Notes: generated from the letters alone by a model not told the origin. Shown: positions 9,398-17,743, counted from the first letter of the stretch. The stretch: 64,000 nucleotides of DNA from an uncultured Rickettsiales bacterium (GCA_900550565.1 URSG01000002.1:13308-77307); one strand, 5' to 3'. Made by a program: numbers and translations.

Positions 9398-9871
9398 TTA
9401 ATTCAACCATACAATTATTATGTTCAAATACATCGCAAAAATCAGCCATAAGATATACGGCCAAACCAAATACCCGGCCCAGCGATTAAACGACCGAAAT
9501 TCGCGCATCATATACCCAGAAACGATAACCAACACAACCAGCGCAATCAGTGCTGCGCGCGTCATATGCAAACCAAAAAAGAAATATGACCACAATGCGT
9601 TTAACACCATCTGGGTCAAGAACAGTGAATACGCCGGTGCTTTGGACTGACGCGCCTTGGCATTACGCACAACCAGGAATAACGCCACCCCCAGCAACGC
9701 ATACAGCAACGGCCACACCATGGAAAACACCCAGCCGTCTGGGGTCAGCGCAGATTTATTCAGCGCGTTATACCATAAATCAGATGCACCATTTGGCGAA
9801 AACAAAACGCCGACTATGCCTGGGACAAACGACAACACCATAGTCAGAATAAATTCCAAGACGACTTTCAT
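9398..9871 (-). CDS. tspO: TspO/MBR family tryptophan-rich sensor protein
   Basis: A 157-residue membrane protein with five predicted TM helices. Family motifs are visible: WYNALNKSALTPDGWVF, the WPLLYALLGVA segment and QMVLNALWSYFFFGLH. TspO proteins bind porphyrins and related ligands and act in stress and tetrapyrrole control. The ATG at 9871 is preceded by AAGGAG; an in-frame upstream extension lacks a ribosome binding site and is not family-like. A TATAAT on the minus strand at 9906-9911 is a plausible promoter element. Confidence 0.92.
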   Translation of the reverse strand: MKVVLEFILTMVLSFVPGIVGVLFSPNGASDLWYNALNKSALTPDGWVFSMVWPLLYALLGVALFLVVRNAKARQSKAPAYSLFLTQMVLNALWSYFFFGLHMTRAALIALVVLVIVSGYMMREFRSFNRWAGYLVWPYILWLIFAMYLNIIIVWLN

Positions 9872-9959
9872 ATTATCTCTCCTTTCTTGAACTTTGGGCG
9901 ATAGAATTATACGACAACGCCCCACAACGACACCACAGGAACGATTTCACAAAAAAAAC

Positions 9960-9976
9960 ACCGCCAAAATGGCGGT
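9960..9976 (-). terminator. Terminator after the phosphotransferase-like gene
   Basis: An ACCGCC/GGCGGT stem with a 5-nt loop is followed on the minus strand by a run of eight T. Confidence 0.8.
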
Positions 9977-9981
9977 TTATT

Positions 9982-10908
9982 TTATCGCATAATGCGTTCA
10001 CGAATATTTATCATCAAACGAACAATCGGCTTCATAAATTCAGGCACGTGCCAGAAATACATCAACACCAATCCAACATTACGACGCACCGCGTGTGGCT
10101 TTAACGGAATCAGCGTATCGCCAACATACCAACGTTTTGCCCACAAGAATTCAATCAACGCTAATTCGCGAATACGGCGACGATCGGGGCGCAATCCTGT
10201 TCGCGCCTGATACTCGCGCAAGACCTGTTTATACAGCCGTGCATTACGCGACAGCGAAAACAGAACCAGATCGCGCCAACGTTCATATATCCCACAGTTG
10301 CCAAAATCAAACACACCCTTTAACCGGCCATCGGGATACACAACAGAATTTGCCCCCTTTAATCCCATATGCACCGGCACCATATCAGATTTGGCAACAG
10401 GGGCATTTACGACACCTTCGTAAAACTGGCGAAAACGTTTTAATTGACGCGCAGACATATACGGGCGCAGATATTTTTCCACCAAATCAAATTTGATATA
10501 CGGCATAGTATTACGAACATCTGGAACGATGCGCGCCAACGCATCAACGTCGGCCGAATGTAATTCTGCCAAAAATCCAGCCGCCGTTTTTGCCAGGTTT
10601 CGTTGACGACGCGGTGAAAATTGAAACGTATGCCACGACCAACGTTCCCCCGTCAGCATTTCGTGTACAGCATACTGGAATCCATCACGCTGGACGATTT
10701 TAATATCAGGAATTTGAACAGTTATATATTTGCGCAAGAAATTGCAAACATCCGCCTCGCGCGTGTAGATTGAAATGCCCTTGGTGGTGAACCGAAACAC
10801 ACGCGTTCCCACACGAAACGCCGCAGAATCACTGCCATGCCCCAGGTATTTGATTTTTTGTCCTGGGTAATTTTTTTCTAAAAACGCGGTGACTTCTTCC
10901 AGTGTCAT
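9982..10908 (-). CDS. Aminoglycoside-phosphotransferase-like protein lacking the catalytic Asp
   Basis: A 308-residue protein of the APH/choline-kinase-like fold. The N-lobe has a Gly-rich GHGSDSAAFRVG; the C-lobe has the metal-binding VFDFGNCGIYERWRDL. The catalytic loop, HxDxxxxN in active kinases, reads HMGLKGAN, so the base Asp is Gly (codon GGA); the Asn and the DFG-like Asp remain. It may be a pseudokinase or a binding protein. The ATG at 10908 gives the family-like N-terminus. It lies downstream of tRNA-Arg on the same strand and ends in a clear terminator. Confidence 0.7.
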   Translation of the reverse strand: MTLEEVTAFLEKNYPGQKIKYLGHGSDSAAFRVGTRVFRFTTKGISIYTREADVCNFLRKYITVQIPDIKIVQRDGFQYAVHEMLTGERWSWHTFQFSPRRQRNLAKTAAGFLAELHSADVDALARIVPDVRNTMPYIKFDLVEKYLRPYMSARQLKRFRQFYEGVVNAPVAKSDMVPVHMGLKGANSVVYPDGRLKGVFDFGNCGIYERWRDLVLFSLSRNARLYKQVLREYQARTGLRPDRRRIRELALIEFLWAKRWYVGDTLIPLKPHAVRRNVGLVLMYFWHVPEFMKPIVRLMINIRERIMR

Positions 10909-10977
10909 AACATTTTCCCATTTGACATAAATAAAAATTGGCGCGACCTGTAAATTCCCGTGGCTGCGCATTTATCT

Positions 10978-11054
10978 TGGCGCGCCCTGCAGGATTCGAA
11001 CCTGCGACCTGCGGATTAGAAATCCGATGCTCTATCCAGCTGGGCTAAGGGCGC
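10978..11054 (-). tRNA. tRNA-Arg (anticodon TCT)
   Basis: A complete 77-nt cloverleaf on the minus strand. The 7-bp acceptor stem is GCGCCCT/AGGGCGC, the anticodon loop TTTCTAA gives TCT, the T-arm is GGTTCGAATCC, and CCA is encoded at 10978-10980. It reads AGA/AGG codons. Confidence 0.96.
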
Positions 11055-11063
11055 ACAGCCCCT

Positions 11064-11092
11064 ATTCTATACTATATTTCGGCAAATTTCAA
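11064..11092 (-). promoter_or_regulatory. tRNA-Arg promoter
   Basis: TTGAAA (11087-11092), a 17-bp spacer and TAGAAT (11064-11069) on the minus strand, ending 9 nt before the tRNA 5' end. Confidence 0.7.
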
Positions 11093-11115
11093 GTTTTGCA
11101 TAAACCATAAAAAAC

Positions 11116-11133
11116 ACCGTCCAAACGGGCGGT
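11116..11133 (-). terminator. Terminator after the helicase/membrane-protein unit
   Basis: An ACCGTCC/GGGCGGT stem with an AAAC loop, followed on the minus strand by GTTTTTT. Confidence 0.8.
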
Positions 11134-11149
11134 GATTTTATACAAAAAT

Positions 11150-11497
11150 CTATTCACCCCAAGACCAAGTCCTCTCTTGACCAGATTCCTGTTCGCTTAC
11201 CTGTTTTACAACTCGCGGCTTACCATAATACACCTCTCTCGCACGGACACTTGCTTCGGCAATAATTTCTTTTAATAGCCCTATACTGAAAAAAATGGAT
11301 ACGACTATAAAACACAAACCAATCCAATAGAAAAAGTTCAAATCGCCCCAACGATTAGCGTCACTCGCAGCAATGCTTATGCATAAACCGCCAATAAATC
11401 CTGTTGCAAAAGCAAACCAAAAATAATTAGGCCAATATATAGGCGAGATTTTTTCTTTTTTAGAAACATTACTAATATTTTTTGTATCGTTGCTCAT
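11150..11497 (-). CDS. Small two-TM membrane protein of unknown function
   Basis: A 115-residue protein I do not recognise. A polar N-terminus is followed by two TM helices (WFAFATGFIGGLCISIA and FFYWIGLCFIVVSIFFSIGL) and a charged C-terminal tail of about 40 residues. The ribosome binding site AAAGGAG is good. It follows the helicase gene by 15 bp and shares its AT-rich composition, so the two form one unit and probably arrived together. No enzymatic motif is visible. Confidence 0.7.
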   Translation of the reverse strand: MSNDTKNISNVSKKEKISPIYWPNYFWFAFATGFIGGLCISIAASDANRWGDLNFFYWIGLCFIVVSIFFSIGLLKEIIAEASVRAREVYYGKPRVVKQVSEQESGQERTWSWGE

Positions 11498-11512
11498 CTT
11501 TTACTCCTTTTG

Positions 11513-13585
11513 TTACTTATTGAGATCACCTTCTATCACAAATGGTGATATTTGTGTTTGCATATCTTCTGCTATGTTTACGCTTCTGTACAAATGCAAA
11601 TACTTTTTCGCCCTTGTTGTTGCAACATAAAACAATCGTCGTTCTGCCTCAACCTCCTCTGGCGGAACAGTGCTCGTATTACTTGGGAAACATGGCCAGA
11701 TACCATCAATACAATCTAAAATAATGACCTTTCCAAACTCTTGTCCTTTCACTCTTAATGCAGTCGACAAAATTATTCTTGGTTTTTCTTCAATCAATAT
11801 GTTGTCATTATCTGCCGAACATGCCGCCCGATCTATTGCCCTATTAAAGTCGTCAACAAACCCATCAAAATCTTTGTCATATTTAGTAGCAAACGACAAC
11901 AAGCTTGCCAACGGTGGGTCTTTGTAATACAAATCTTCCAACGAACGATTATAATTTTGTTGAAATCCCCCAAAGCAACCTAACAACACATCCAAAGTAT
12001 CATATACATTTTCTGCTTTCATAAATTTATCCAACGCAACATGAAAATCCACAACATAATCACGTAAGAAAACTTTTTCAAATCTAGGTTGTTTTTCCCC
12101 TAAAAACAACAAGATTTTGTCTATATTATCGATTGTAGCATAATTTGCATTCAGGGCTCTATAAAGTGTTTCTCTGGCTTCTTTATAAAATTCATTCTTA
12201 CTAAACATACAGACCAAATCTGTCAAATTCCCCGGTCCAAGTTTCGATTTCCTTTTTATGTCCATCGCCCTATTCAAATTTGCCGCAGCTGACGTATAGA
12301 AAAAGGCCAAGTCATCACTCACAGAATATGAAATATTTTCCTTGGTCAGCAAAATCTGATACGGCAACAATGCAGATTTTTTACGCGATAGTACTGCAAC
12401 TGTTTCATCAGAATTATTAGCCAATGTTACTTTTATGTCCTGAATAATGGCATCAACCATATTTTCTGCCCCATCATATTCCTTTAATTGTATTTCCGCT
12501 TGAGCAACTGATGATTTTGCCACAACATTTTTATCAACGCGATTTTGATTATTTTTAATCAATTTCATTGATTTCTCTACAATGTTTGCTGGTGAACGAA
12601 AATTTTCATCTAGTACAAACGTCTTGAATTTTGCGCCAAAAATTTTTTCTGGGTGCAATATAAAATACGGACTAGCGCCCCTAAATTCATAAATAGCTTG
12701 GTCATCATCACCAACAATAATCAATGACGCACCTGTTATTTGTTGTAAATTTGATATCAACTGTAAATCTAGTGGAGACGTATCTTGAAATTCATCGATA
12801 AAAATATAATCAATCTTCGCTGCACCTGTACGCTTTTGTTTTTTTCGGATTTTTTGCGTCAAATCCACATTTGCAAAATATTTTTGATCATCAAATGTAT
12901 ATTGGCCTGTTCCTAACATTTGTTCGCAGCAATCACACCAAAAAGGAATCCAATGTCTGACTATATATTCATGTTTACGCTCATCAGGTTTATCCAGCTC
13001 TTTTTTACCGATCAATAACAAAACCTGACGCATAATCGCACTGTAATATCTGTACAATGAAACCTTTTTTATAAATTGCAAATGTTCATTATAAATCTCC
13101 ATATTTTTAGAAAAATTTCGTGAAAAATCGGTATGTTTGAAACCTATGTTCTTAAATTCATCTATCAGTTCCAAGATTTTTTCACTATTATGAACTCTGG
13201 CACGCTTTGTCAACAAAGGTTCATATTTGTCACTATATGCCGCTTTTGTCCATATTGGTTGTAATGTATTTAATACATACCATTTTGTATCTTTTCCAGA
13301 CACGATTCGCGGGTTTCTTAATACGTTTGCTTTTATATAATTATTTCCCCAACTGTTCAATGTATGAACGGTCACACAAGTATCATTATCGCAACGAGTT
13401 CTTATTTCTTCGGCGGCATTTCTTGTAAATGTAAAAATTGATATTTTTACCTTTGGATTATCACTGAACAATTTCTTTGCTTTTTCAACAATTGAAAAAG
13501 TTTTTCCGCATCCAGCTGGTGCTAACAAACGAATAAACGCTTCTTTGCTATTTACAAAATTCATTTGTGCTTTTGTCATCGCCAT
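11513..13585 (-). CDS. UvrD/Rep-type superfamily 1 helicase
   Basis: A 690-residue SF1A helicase. Walker A is LLAPAGCGKT near residue 20; motif Ia is FTFTRNAAEEI; Walker B is IFIDEFQDTSP; motif III is VVGDDDQAIYEFRGA; motif IV is LDENFRSP; motif V lies in LRVKGQEFGKVIIL; motif VI is RRLFYVATTRAK. It is smaller and more divergent than UvrD. The coding sequence is much more AT-rich than the genes around it and uses AT-ending codons, which suggests horizontal acquisition. AGGACAAT precedes the ATG. The gene lies directly behind a leader ORF and mutually exclusive hairpins. It could serve repair, or phage defence with its membrane partner; neither is shown. Confidence 0.88.
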   Translation of the reverse strand: MAMTKAQMNFVNSKEAFIRLLAPAGCGKTFSIVEKAKKLFSDNPKVKISIFTFTRNAAEEIRTRCDNDTCVTVHTLNSWGNNYIKANVLRNPRIVSGKDTKWYVLNTLQPIWTKAAYSDKYEPLLTKRARVHNSEKILELIDEFKNIGFKHTDFSRNFSKNMEIYNEHLQFIKKVSLYRYYSAIMRQVLLLIGKKELDKPDERKHEYIVRHWIPFWCDCCEQMLGTGQYTFDDQKYFANVDLTQKIRKKQKRTGAAKIDYIFIDEFQDTSPLDLQLISNLQQITGASLIIVGDDDQAIYEFRGASPYFILHPEKIFGAKFKTFVLDENFRSPANIVEKSMKLIKNNQNRVDKNVVAKSSVAQAEIQLKEYDGAENMVDAIIQDIKVTLANNSDETVAVLSRKKSALLPYQILLTKENISYSVSDDLAFFYTSAAANLNRAMDIKRKSKLGPGNLTDLVCMFSKNEFYKEARETLYRALNANYATIDNIDKILLFLGEKQPRFEKVFLRDYVVDFHVALDKFMKAENVYDTLDVLLGCFGGFQQNYNRSLEDLYYKDPPLASLLSFATKYDKDFDGFVDDFNRAIDRAACSADNDNILIEEKPRIILSTALRVKGQEFGKVIILDCIDGIWPCFPSNTSTVPPEEVEAERRLFYVATTRAKKYLHLYRSVNIAEDMQTQISPFVIEGDLNK

Positions 13586-13601
13586 TTTATTGTCCTTTTA
13601 T

Positions 13602-13714
13602 AAAAAATACCACCTGAGCAATGCAGGTGGTTGGAGGTTCAGAACTATAATGCGTTGAAAATAGCGGGCTTATTTTAATATATCGCCACCCTCCAACCTT
13701 TCATTGATTGGAGG
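13602..13714 (-). promoter_or_regulatory. Putative transcription attenuator upstream of the helicase operon
   Basis: On the minus strand four segments can pair in alternative ways. Segment 1 (13708-13714) pairs with segment 2 (13690-13696) over 7 bp. Segment 2 (13690-13698) pairs with segment 3 (13629-13637) over 9 perfect bp. The 3' part of segment 3 (13624-13631) pairs with segment 4 (13609-13616) over 8 bp, followed at once by six T, a textbook terminator. The 2:3 pairing would break the terminator. A 37-codon ORF covers segments 1 and 2, as in ribosome-mediated attenuation. The structure is read from sequence; the regulation is inference. Confidence 0.6.
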
Positions 13715-13783
13715 TATTTTTTGTCCCCACGGACACAACGCATAAACGGGTTCTGACGCCCCAACACGGCATCGCCATGTCAT
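13670..13783 (-). CDS. Putative 37-residue leader peptide
   Basis: An ORF starting MTWRCRVGASEP and ending LEGGDILK. It has a good promoter whose -10 box ends 5 nt before the ATG, so it would be leaderless. Two Trp codons, two Cys codons and a Pro-Pro pair (KIPPIN) occur; the Pro-Pro codons sit in attenuator segment 1. Its stop codon lies just beyond segment 2, about 85 nt before the helicase gene. It could be a leader peptide or a free-standing small protein. I know no homologue. Confidence 0.5.
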   Translation of the reverse strand: MTWRCRVGASEPVYALCPWGQKIPPINERLEGGDILK

Positions 13784-13788
13784 TGTAT

Positions 13789-13816
13789 ATTCTATCATTG
13801 ATGCGAATTTTTTCAA
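13789..13816 (-). promoter_or_regulatory. Promoter of the leader ORF and helicase operon
   Basis: TTGAAA (13811-13816), a 16-bp spacer and TAGAAT (13789-13794) on the minus strand, 5 nt before the leader ATG. Confidence 0.6.
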
Positions 13817-13840
13817 GACGATAATTAAACCACAAAAAAC

Positions 13841-13858
13841 ACCGCCCAAACGGGCGGT
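13841..13858 (-). terminator. Terminator after the DUF308 gene
   Basis: A perfect ACCGCCC/GGGCGGT stem with an AAAC loop, followed on the minus strand by GTTTTTT. Confidence 0.85.
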
Positions 13859-13875
13859 GGTTTATCATAGATTTG

Positions 13876-14514
13876 TTATCCAATTACATTACGTTTTAAT
13901 TTCAGCAATTCTATATACATATAGATATCAGATGCTGCATACAGCAACAATGTTATTGCCAGGTAATACACCACTGCGATTGGTGCCGCCATTGGCCAGA
14001 ACAGCAATGCCACCGCCAACGCAACCAACACTATTGCCATCACCAGGTCAAAACCCCAATGCCCAAACCGCGCACGCGCCATATTGATTGCAAATATCAA
14101 CGCACGCAGTGCCTTGAACAAGAACAGCGCGACAAATATCACCGTTATCACGCGGATTGACCCCGTCGGATATATACAGAACAACACACCTAACACCACG
14201 TTTAGCAGACCAAATATCACGTCAAACCATCCGCTGCCAACATTGCGCGACGCGATAAATCCGACGATTGTGCGATACAGTCCAAACAATCCCAATCCGA
14301 TACCAATAATAAACATAAACACAGTCAGCACCGCCATCGGCTTGAACGCCATCAGTATTGCGGCGATACCGAACAACAACCCTTCGCATAACAGCAATGG
14401 TGCTGATTTATCATACAGACTCTGGACCGCTGTGGCAACGGAATCTGACGGTGTATGTTGCACACGGGTTGCGCGAACCGGCGTGGCTTTCTTAGTTGAT
14501 TCTTTCTTTGGCAT
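13876..14514 (-). CDS. DUF308 / HdeD-like membrane protein
   Basis: A 212-residue integral membrane protein. A basic N-terminal tail of about 40 residues precedes six hydrophobic helices in pairs (LLLCEGLLFGIAAILMAF, VLTVFMFIIGIGLGLFGL, WFDVIFGLLNVVLGVLF and others), the DUF308/HdeD pattern. HdeD is an acid-resistance membrane protein in enterobacteria; the role here is unknown. The ATG at 14514 has a G-rich ribosome binding site; the longer frame upstream does not. Confidence 0.75.
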   Translation of the reverse strand: MPKKESTKKATPVRATRVQHTPSDSVATAVQSLYDKSAPLLLCEGLLFGIAAILMAFKPMAVLTVFMFIIGIGLGLFGLYRTIVGFIASRNVGSGWFDVIFGLLNVVLGVLFCIYPTGSIRVITVIFVALFLFKALRALIFAINMARARFGHWGFDLVMAIVLVALAVALLFWPMAAPIAVVYYLAITLLLYAASDIYMYIELLKLKRNVIG

Positions 14515-14616
14515 ATTAAATTCCCCCCTGTTTGTTATATAATAACATTGTAGTATTTTTGCACCCACGTTTCAAGTGTCGCGCATAGGTAAAAATTTCA
14601 TCTGCGCCATAAAAAA

Positions 14617-14636
14617 ATCGCCCCGATTGGGGCGGT
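14617..14636. terminator. Terminator after ssb
   Basis: An ATCGCCCC/GGGGCGGT stem with a GATT loop. On the minus strand it is followed by a run of seven T. Confidence 0.85.
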
Positions 14637-14641
14637 TTTCA

Positions 14642-15094
14642 TTAAAACGGAATATCGTCGCCAATGTCTGCCACTGAAATTTCTTCGCGTGGTGCCGGTG
14701 CCGCTGTGTGCGCGTCATTTGTGCCTTGTGCGTCCAGACTTTTCGCACCTGCCAGAATAACCATCTGGCCAGCGAACTGGTTCAACACAACCTCGGTCGT
14801 GAAAACATCTGCGCCCTGTTGATTTTGCCATTTACGCGTGCGTAATGATCCCTCCAGATACAGCTTGGTCCCCTTTTGCAACATACGTTCTGCGACGTCA
14901 ACCAAATTAGGATTGAAAATCACAACACGATGCCATTCTGTTTGTTCTTTTTGTTCGCCTGTTGCGCGGTCACGCCATCTGTCCGATGTCGCCAATGAAA
15001 AACTTACAACCTTTTGTCCGCTTTGCATTGTGCGCACCTGGGGTTCTTGGCCCACGTTGCCGACTAATATCACTTTATTTATACTGCCTGCCAT
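14642..15094 (-). CDS. ssb: Single-stranded DNA-binding protein
   Basis: A 150-residue SSB with the OB fold ([57 protein letters not shown]) and the acidic DDIPF tail that recruits repair and replication partners. The linker is short. AAGGAAG precedes the ATG. It is divergent from rho, with about 165 bp between the start codons. Confidence 0.97.
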   Translation of the reverse strand: MAGSINKVILVGNVGQEPQVRTMQSGQKVVSFSLATSDRWRDRATGEQKEQTEWHRVVIFNPNLVDVAERMLQKGTKLYLEGSLRTRKWQNQQGADVFTTEVVLNQFAGQMVILAGAKSLDAQGTNDAHTAAPAPREEISVADIGDDIPF

Positions 15095-15169
15095 ATTCGC
15101 TTCCTTTGTTTCATTGTATGTTTAATGAAAGCAATTACGTGAAAAAAAAGCAAGTAAAAATAACAAATC

Positions 15170-15198
15170 TTGACTTTTTGGGCAAAAAAGTGTATAAT
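15170..15198 (+). promoter_or_regulatory. rho promoter
   Basis: TTGACT (15170-15175), a 17-bp spacer and TATAAT (15193-15198). The 5' UTR would be about 55 nt, so rho is not leaderless, and its ATG has an AAAAGGAT ribosome binding site. Confidence 0.75.
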
Positions 15199-15260
15199 TG
15201 ACCCGTGAAAATGAACAGGCGGCAAATTCTTGTGCGCCATCCCCACAAAAGGATTTATTT

Positions 15261-16529
15261 ATGCATGTGAACGAATTAAAGGCGAAATCGCCCCAGCAAC
15301 TGCTGAAAATGGCCGAAGATATGGGCATTGAAAACCCATCGCAATTAAACGTGCAACAGTTGCGCTTTGCTGTGATGCGCGTGTTTGCCGCCGACAAGAA
15401 AATCACACTGATTGGCGACGGGGTTTTGGAACGTATGCAGGACGGATTTGGATTCTTGCGCGCCCCGGAAAGCAATTACTTGGCTGGGCCAGATGATTTA
15501 TACGTGTCGCCTAATTTGATTAAGAAATATGGTCTGAAAACCGGCGATTATATAGAGGGCCAAATCCAGGCACCCCAGAACGAATCCGAACGCTATTTTG
15601 CGCTGGAAACGATTGAACGCGTCAACGGTGATATGCCTGATAAATTACGTCACCGCGTGTCATTTGATGATATGACGCCACTGTATCCTGATGAAATGTT
15701 GCGTATGGAAATCCCAGACGACAAGGACAAAGGACGCAGTCTGTCCGCGCGCGTTATTGACCTGATTTCCCCAACCGGCAAGGGTCAACGCAGTCTGATT
15801 GTTGCGCCACCGCGCACAGGTAAAACCGTTATGTTGCAGAATATCGCACATTCTATTGCGACGAATTATCCAGACGTAAAACTGATTGTTTTGCTGATTG
15901 ACGAACGTCCCGAAGAAGTGACTGATATGCAACGCAGCGTCAAGGGCGAGGTTATTTCATCTACGTTTGACGAACCAGCGGCACGCCATATCCAGGTGGC
16001 CGAAATGGTCATTGAAAAGGCAAAACGTTTAGTAGAGGCTGGCCAAGACGTCGTCATCTTGTTGGATTCAATCACCCGTCTGGGGCGCGCATACAACACA
16101 TGCGTCCCGTCCAGTGGCAAGGTTTTAACCGGTGGTGTTGACGCATACGCATTGCAACGCCCGAAACGTTTCTTTGGTGCGGCCCGTAATATAGAAGGTG
16201 GTGGCTCGCTGACCATCATCGCGACTGCGCTGGTTGATACTGGTTCAAAAATGGACGAAGTTATTTTTGAAGAATTCAAAGGAACCGGCAACAGTGAAAT
16301 TATTCTGGACCGTAAATTGTCCGACAAACGCGTATATCCGGCGATTGATATTACAAAATCTGGTACGCGCAAAGAAGACCTGTTGGTGGGCAAAGACACA
16401 CTGTCAAAAATGTATGTCTTGCGTCGCATTATCAATCCAATGGGAACATTGGAAGCGATGGAATTCTTGCTGGACAAGTTGCGTCTGACAAAAACAAACG
16501 CTGACTTTTTCGGTTCTATGAATCAATAA
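15261..16529 (+). CDS. rho: Transcription termination factor Rho
   Basis: A 422-residue hexameric RNA helicase. The N-terminal domain has [19 protein letters not shown]; the RNA-binding cold-shock-like domain has [16 protein letters not shown]; the ATPase has Walker [12 protein letters not shown], Walker [17 protein letters not shown], the Q-loop [13 protein letters not shown] and the R-loop [11 protein letters not shown]. Length and motifs are canonical. I start at the ATG at 15261, which aligns with the family and has a ribosome binding site, rather than at the in-frame TTG at 15198, which lies in the -10 box. Confidence 0.97.
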   Translation: MHVNELKAKSPQQLLKMAEDMGIENPSQLNVQQLRFAVMRVFAADKKITLIGDGVLERMQDGFGFLRAPESNYLAGPDDLYVSPNLIKKYGLKTGDYIEGQIQAPQNESERYFALETIERVNGDMPDKLRHRVSFDDMTPLYPDEMLRMEIPDDKDKGRSLSARVIDLISPTGKGQRSLIVAPPRTGKTVMLQNIAHSIATNYPDVKLIVLLIDERPEEVTDMQRSVKGEVISSTFDEPAARHIQVAEMVIEKAKRLVEAGQDVVILLDSITRLGRAYNTCVPSSGKVLTGGVDAYALQRPKRFFGAARNIEGGGSLTIIATALVDTGSKMDEVIFEEFKGTGNSEIILDRKLSDKRVYPAIDITKSGTRKEDLLVGKDTLSKMYVLRRIINPMGTLEAMEFLLDKLRLTKTNADFFGSMNQ

Positions 16530-16531
16530 CA

Positions 16532-16550
16532 AACGGGGCATTGCCCCGTT
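16532..16550 (+). terminator. rho terminator
   Basis: An AACGGGGC/GCCCCGTT stem with a 3-nt loop followed by a T run. Confidence 0.85.
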
Positions 16551-16567
16551 TTTAGTGGAACGATAAA

Positions 16568-16792
16568 ATGAAAATATATTTATTTGCGGCAACGACCGCA
16601 TTTTTTTTATTTGCATTTGGTTGTGGTGTCCGCATTGGCGCATTGCGCTGTGCGCGCGACGCCGGCCAACGCGCAATCACACAACAAAACAAAAACATTA
16701 AAACCCAGGTGACAGTATATGAAAAAACTATGCATACTGGCGTGCGTGATATTCGTCGCATCTTGCGCGAAAAATACACCATTGCCGAATAA
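16568..16792 (+). CDS. Small single-TM protein, possible inner-membrane spanin (Rz-like)
   Basis: A 74-residue protein with an N-terminal TM or signal segment (MKIYLFAATTAFFLFAFGCG) and a basic, Gln/Lys-rich helical remainder. Its last 74 bases overlap the next gene in the +1 frame, and that gene encodes a lipoprotein. This arrangement is the hallmark of phage Rz/Rz1 lysis genes. The similarity is architectural; no holin or endolysin is adjacent. Confidence 0.5.
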   Translation: MKIYLFAATTAFFLFAFGCGVRIGALRCARDAGQRAITQQNKNIKTQVTVYEKTMHTGVRDIRRILREKYTIAE

Positions 16793-16904
16793 CGCTTGCG
16801 CGCCCTGTATTCCGATTTACGGTCATAAAACAGATTGGGACCAAATCAGTGACGATTTGGCCCGCAATATTTACAAACATAATTTGATGTGCAACGAAAT
16901 TTAA
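16719..16904 (+). CDS. Small lipoprotein, possible outer-membrane spanin (Rz1/LysC-like)
   Basis: A 61-residue protein with a lipoprotein signal (MKKLCILACVIFVASC, lipobox VASC), a Pro/Cys-containing segment (PLPNNACAPCIPIY) and a short helix ending LARNIYKHNLMCNE. The closing Leu...CN pattern resembles P2-type LysC o-spanins. The start lies inside the preceding gene in another frame and has its own AGGTGA ribosome binding site, so it is likely expressed. It ends convergently with arginase, overlapping by 4 bp. Confidence 0.55.
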   Translation: MKKLCILACVIFVASCAKNTPLPNNACAPCIPIYGHKTDWDQISDDLARNIYKHNLMCNEI

Positions 16905-17743
16905 TCCGCCAACGCAATGCCCACCAGTTCACGAACAATTTGCGCGCTTTGTTCATCGTCGTCGCGTGGCGCATATTCCACAAATTCAAAACTGTGCGCA
17001 TCAGGCGCGAATGCGTGTACCAACTGGCGCGCCGTGTCCAGCGACAAACCGTCTGGTTCCGGCACCAACACAGATTTAAATACGTCCGCATCAATCGCGT
17101 CAAAATCAAACGATACAACGTATGGCCGATCATCAATTTGGCGAATAACTTCGCCTATGACGGCGTCAACTTTTTCCGGCGTGTCTAAATCCAGTGGCGT
17201 GCGCATAAATATATTATTTTGGTTCACGCATTCAATTTCTGCTGGTTCGTATGAACGCGTCCCCAGGTAAAAAACATTTTCCGGGCGCAATGCCGGCACG
17301 CGTGATTGCAGTCCCAACCAACGCTGGTCGCCTGTTCCCAACAATGCGCGAACATTTGTTCCGTGTGGCGCGCCAGACGCCTGGGCGCGCGATGATTCAG
17401 GACTGTGAATATCCAAATGCGCGTCAATGTATATCAAACACAAATCTTGGTCCTGGATTCTGTCTGCCAACGCCGCAAAATGCCCAAAGTTGACCGAATG
17501 ATCGCCACCAATTAAAACGTGCGATGCGCTGGGGGTCTGGGCATAAATTTTACGCTGAATCAAAAAGTTTTCACCGAATCTGTCGTTGTTCCATAATTCA
17601 GTGTCGCACGCATCGGCGGACACAATCGTCCACTTTGCATCAGGGAACATTTTTTGCACCGCCGCCGGGGCCAACGCCGGGCCACCGTCAACTAACTTTG
17701 CGGTCGCACCGCGTCCATACTCAATACCAAACAAAGATTTCAT
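16901..17743 (-). CDS. Arginase/agmatinase (ureohydrolase) family protein
   Basis: A 280-residue binuclear manganese ureohydrolase. Metal-ligand motifs are intact: GGDHS, IDAHLDIHSPE and SFDFDAIDADV. SPESS...PHGTNV resembles the substrate loop of arginase more than that of agmatinase, so arginine to ornithine plus urea is the best guess; formiminoglutamase is possible. It starts with an ATGA overlap on the stop of the upstream secreted-protein gene, an unexpected operon partner for a cytosolic enzyme. Confidence 0.85.
   Translation of the reverse strand: MKSLFGIEYGRGATAKLVDGGPALAPAAVQKMFPDAKWTIVSADACDTELWNNDRFGENFLIQRKIYAQTPSASHVLIGGDHSVNFGHFAALADRIQDQDLCLIYIDAHLDIHSPESSRAQASGAPHGTNVRALLGTGDQRWLGLQSRVPALRPENVFYLGTRSYEPAEIECVNQNNIFMRTPLDLDTPEKVDAVIGEVIRQIDDRPYVVSFDFDAIDADVFKSVLVPEPDGLSLDTARQLVHAFAPDAHSFEFVEYAPRDDDEQSAQIVRELVGIALAD

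Noticed and set aside
11150..13585. Calling the helicase and membrane protein a known phage-defence system
   Set aside because: No partner nuclease, TIR, reverse transcriptase or other defence effector is present, and the helicase alone is not diagnostic.
13701..13883. A 60-codon minus-strand ORF in the helicase leader region
   Set aside because: It begins before a strong terminator (13841-13858) and reads through it; the alternative 37-codon frame has a promoter and fits the attenuator.
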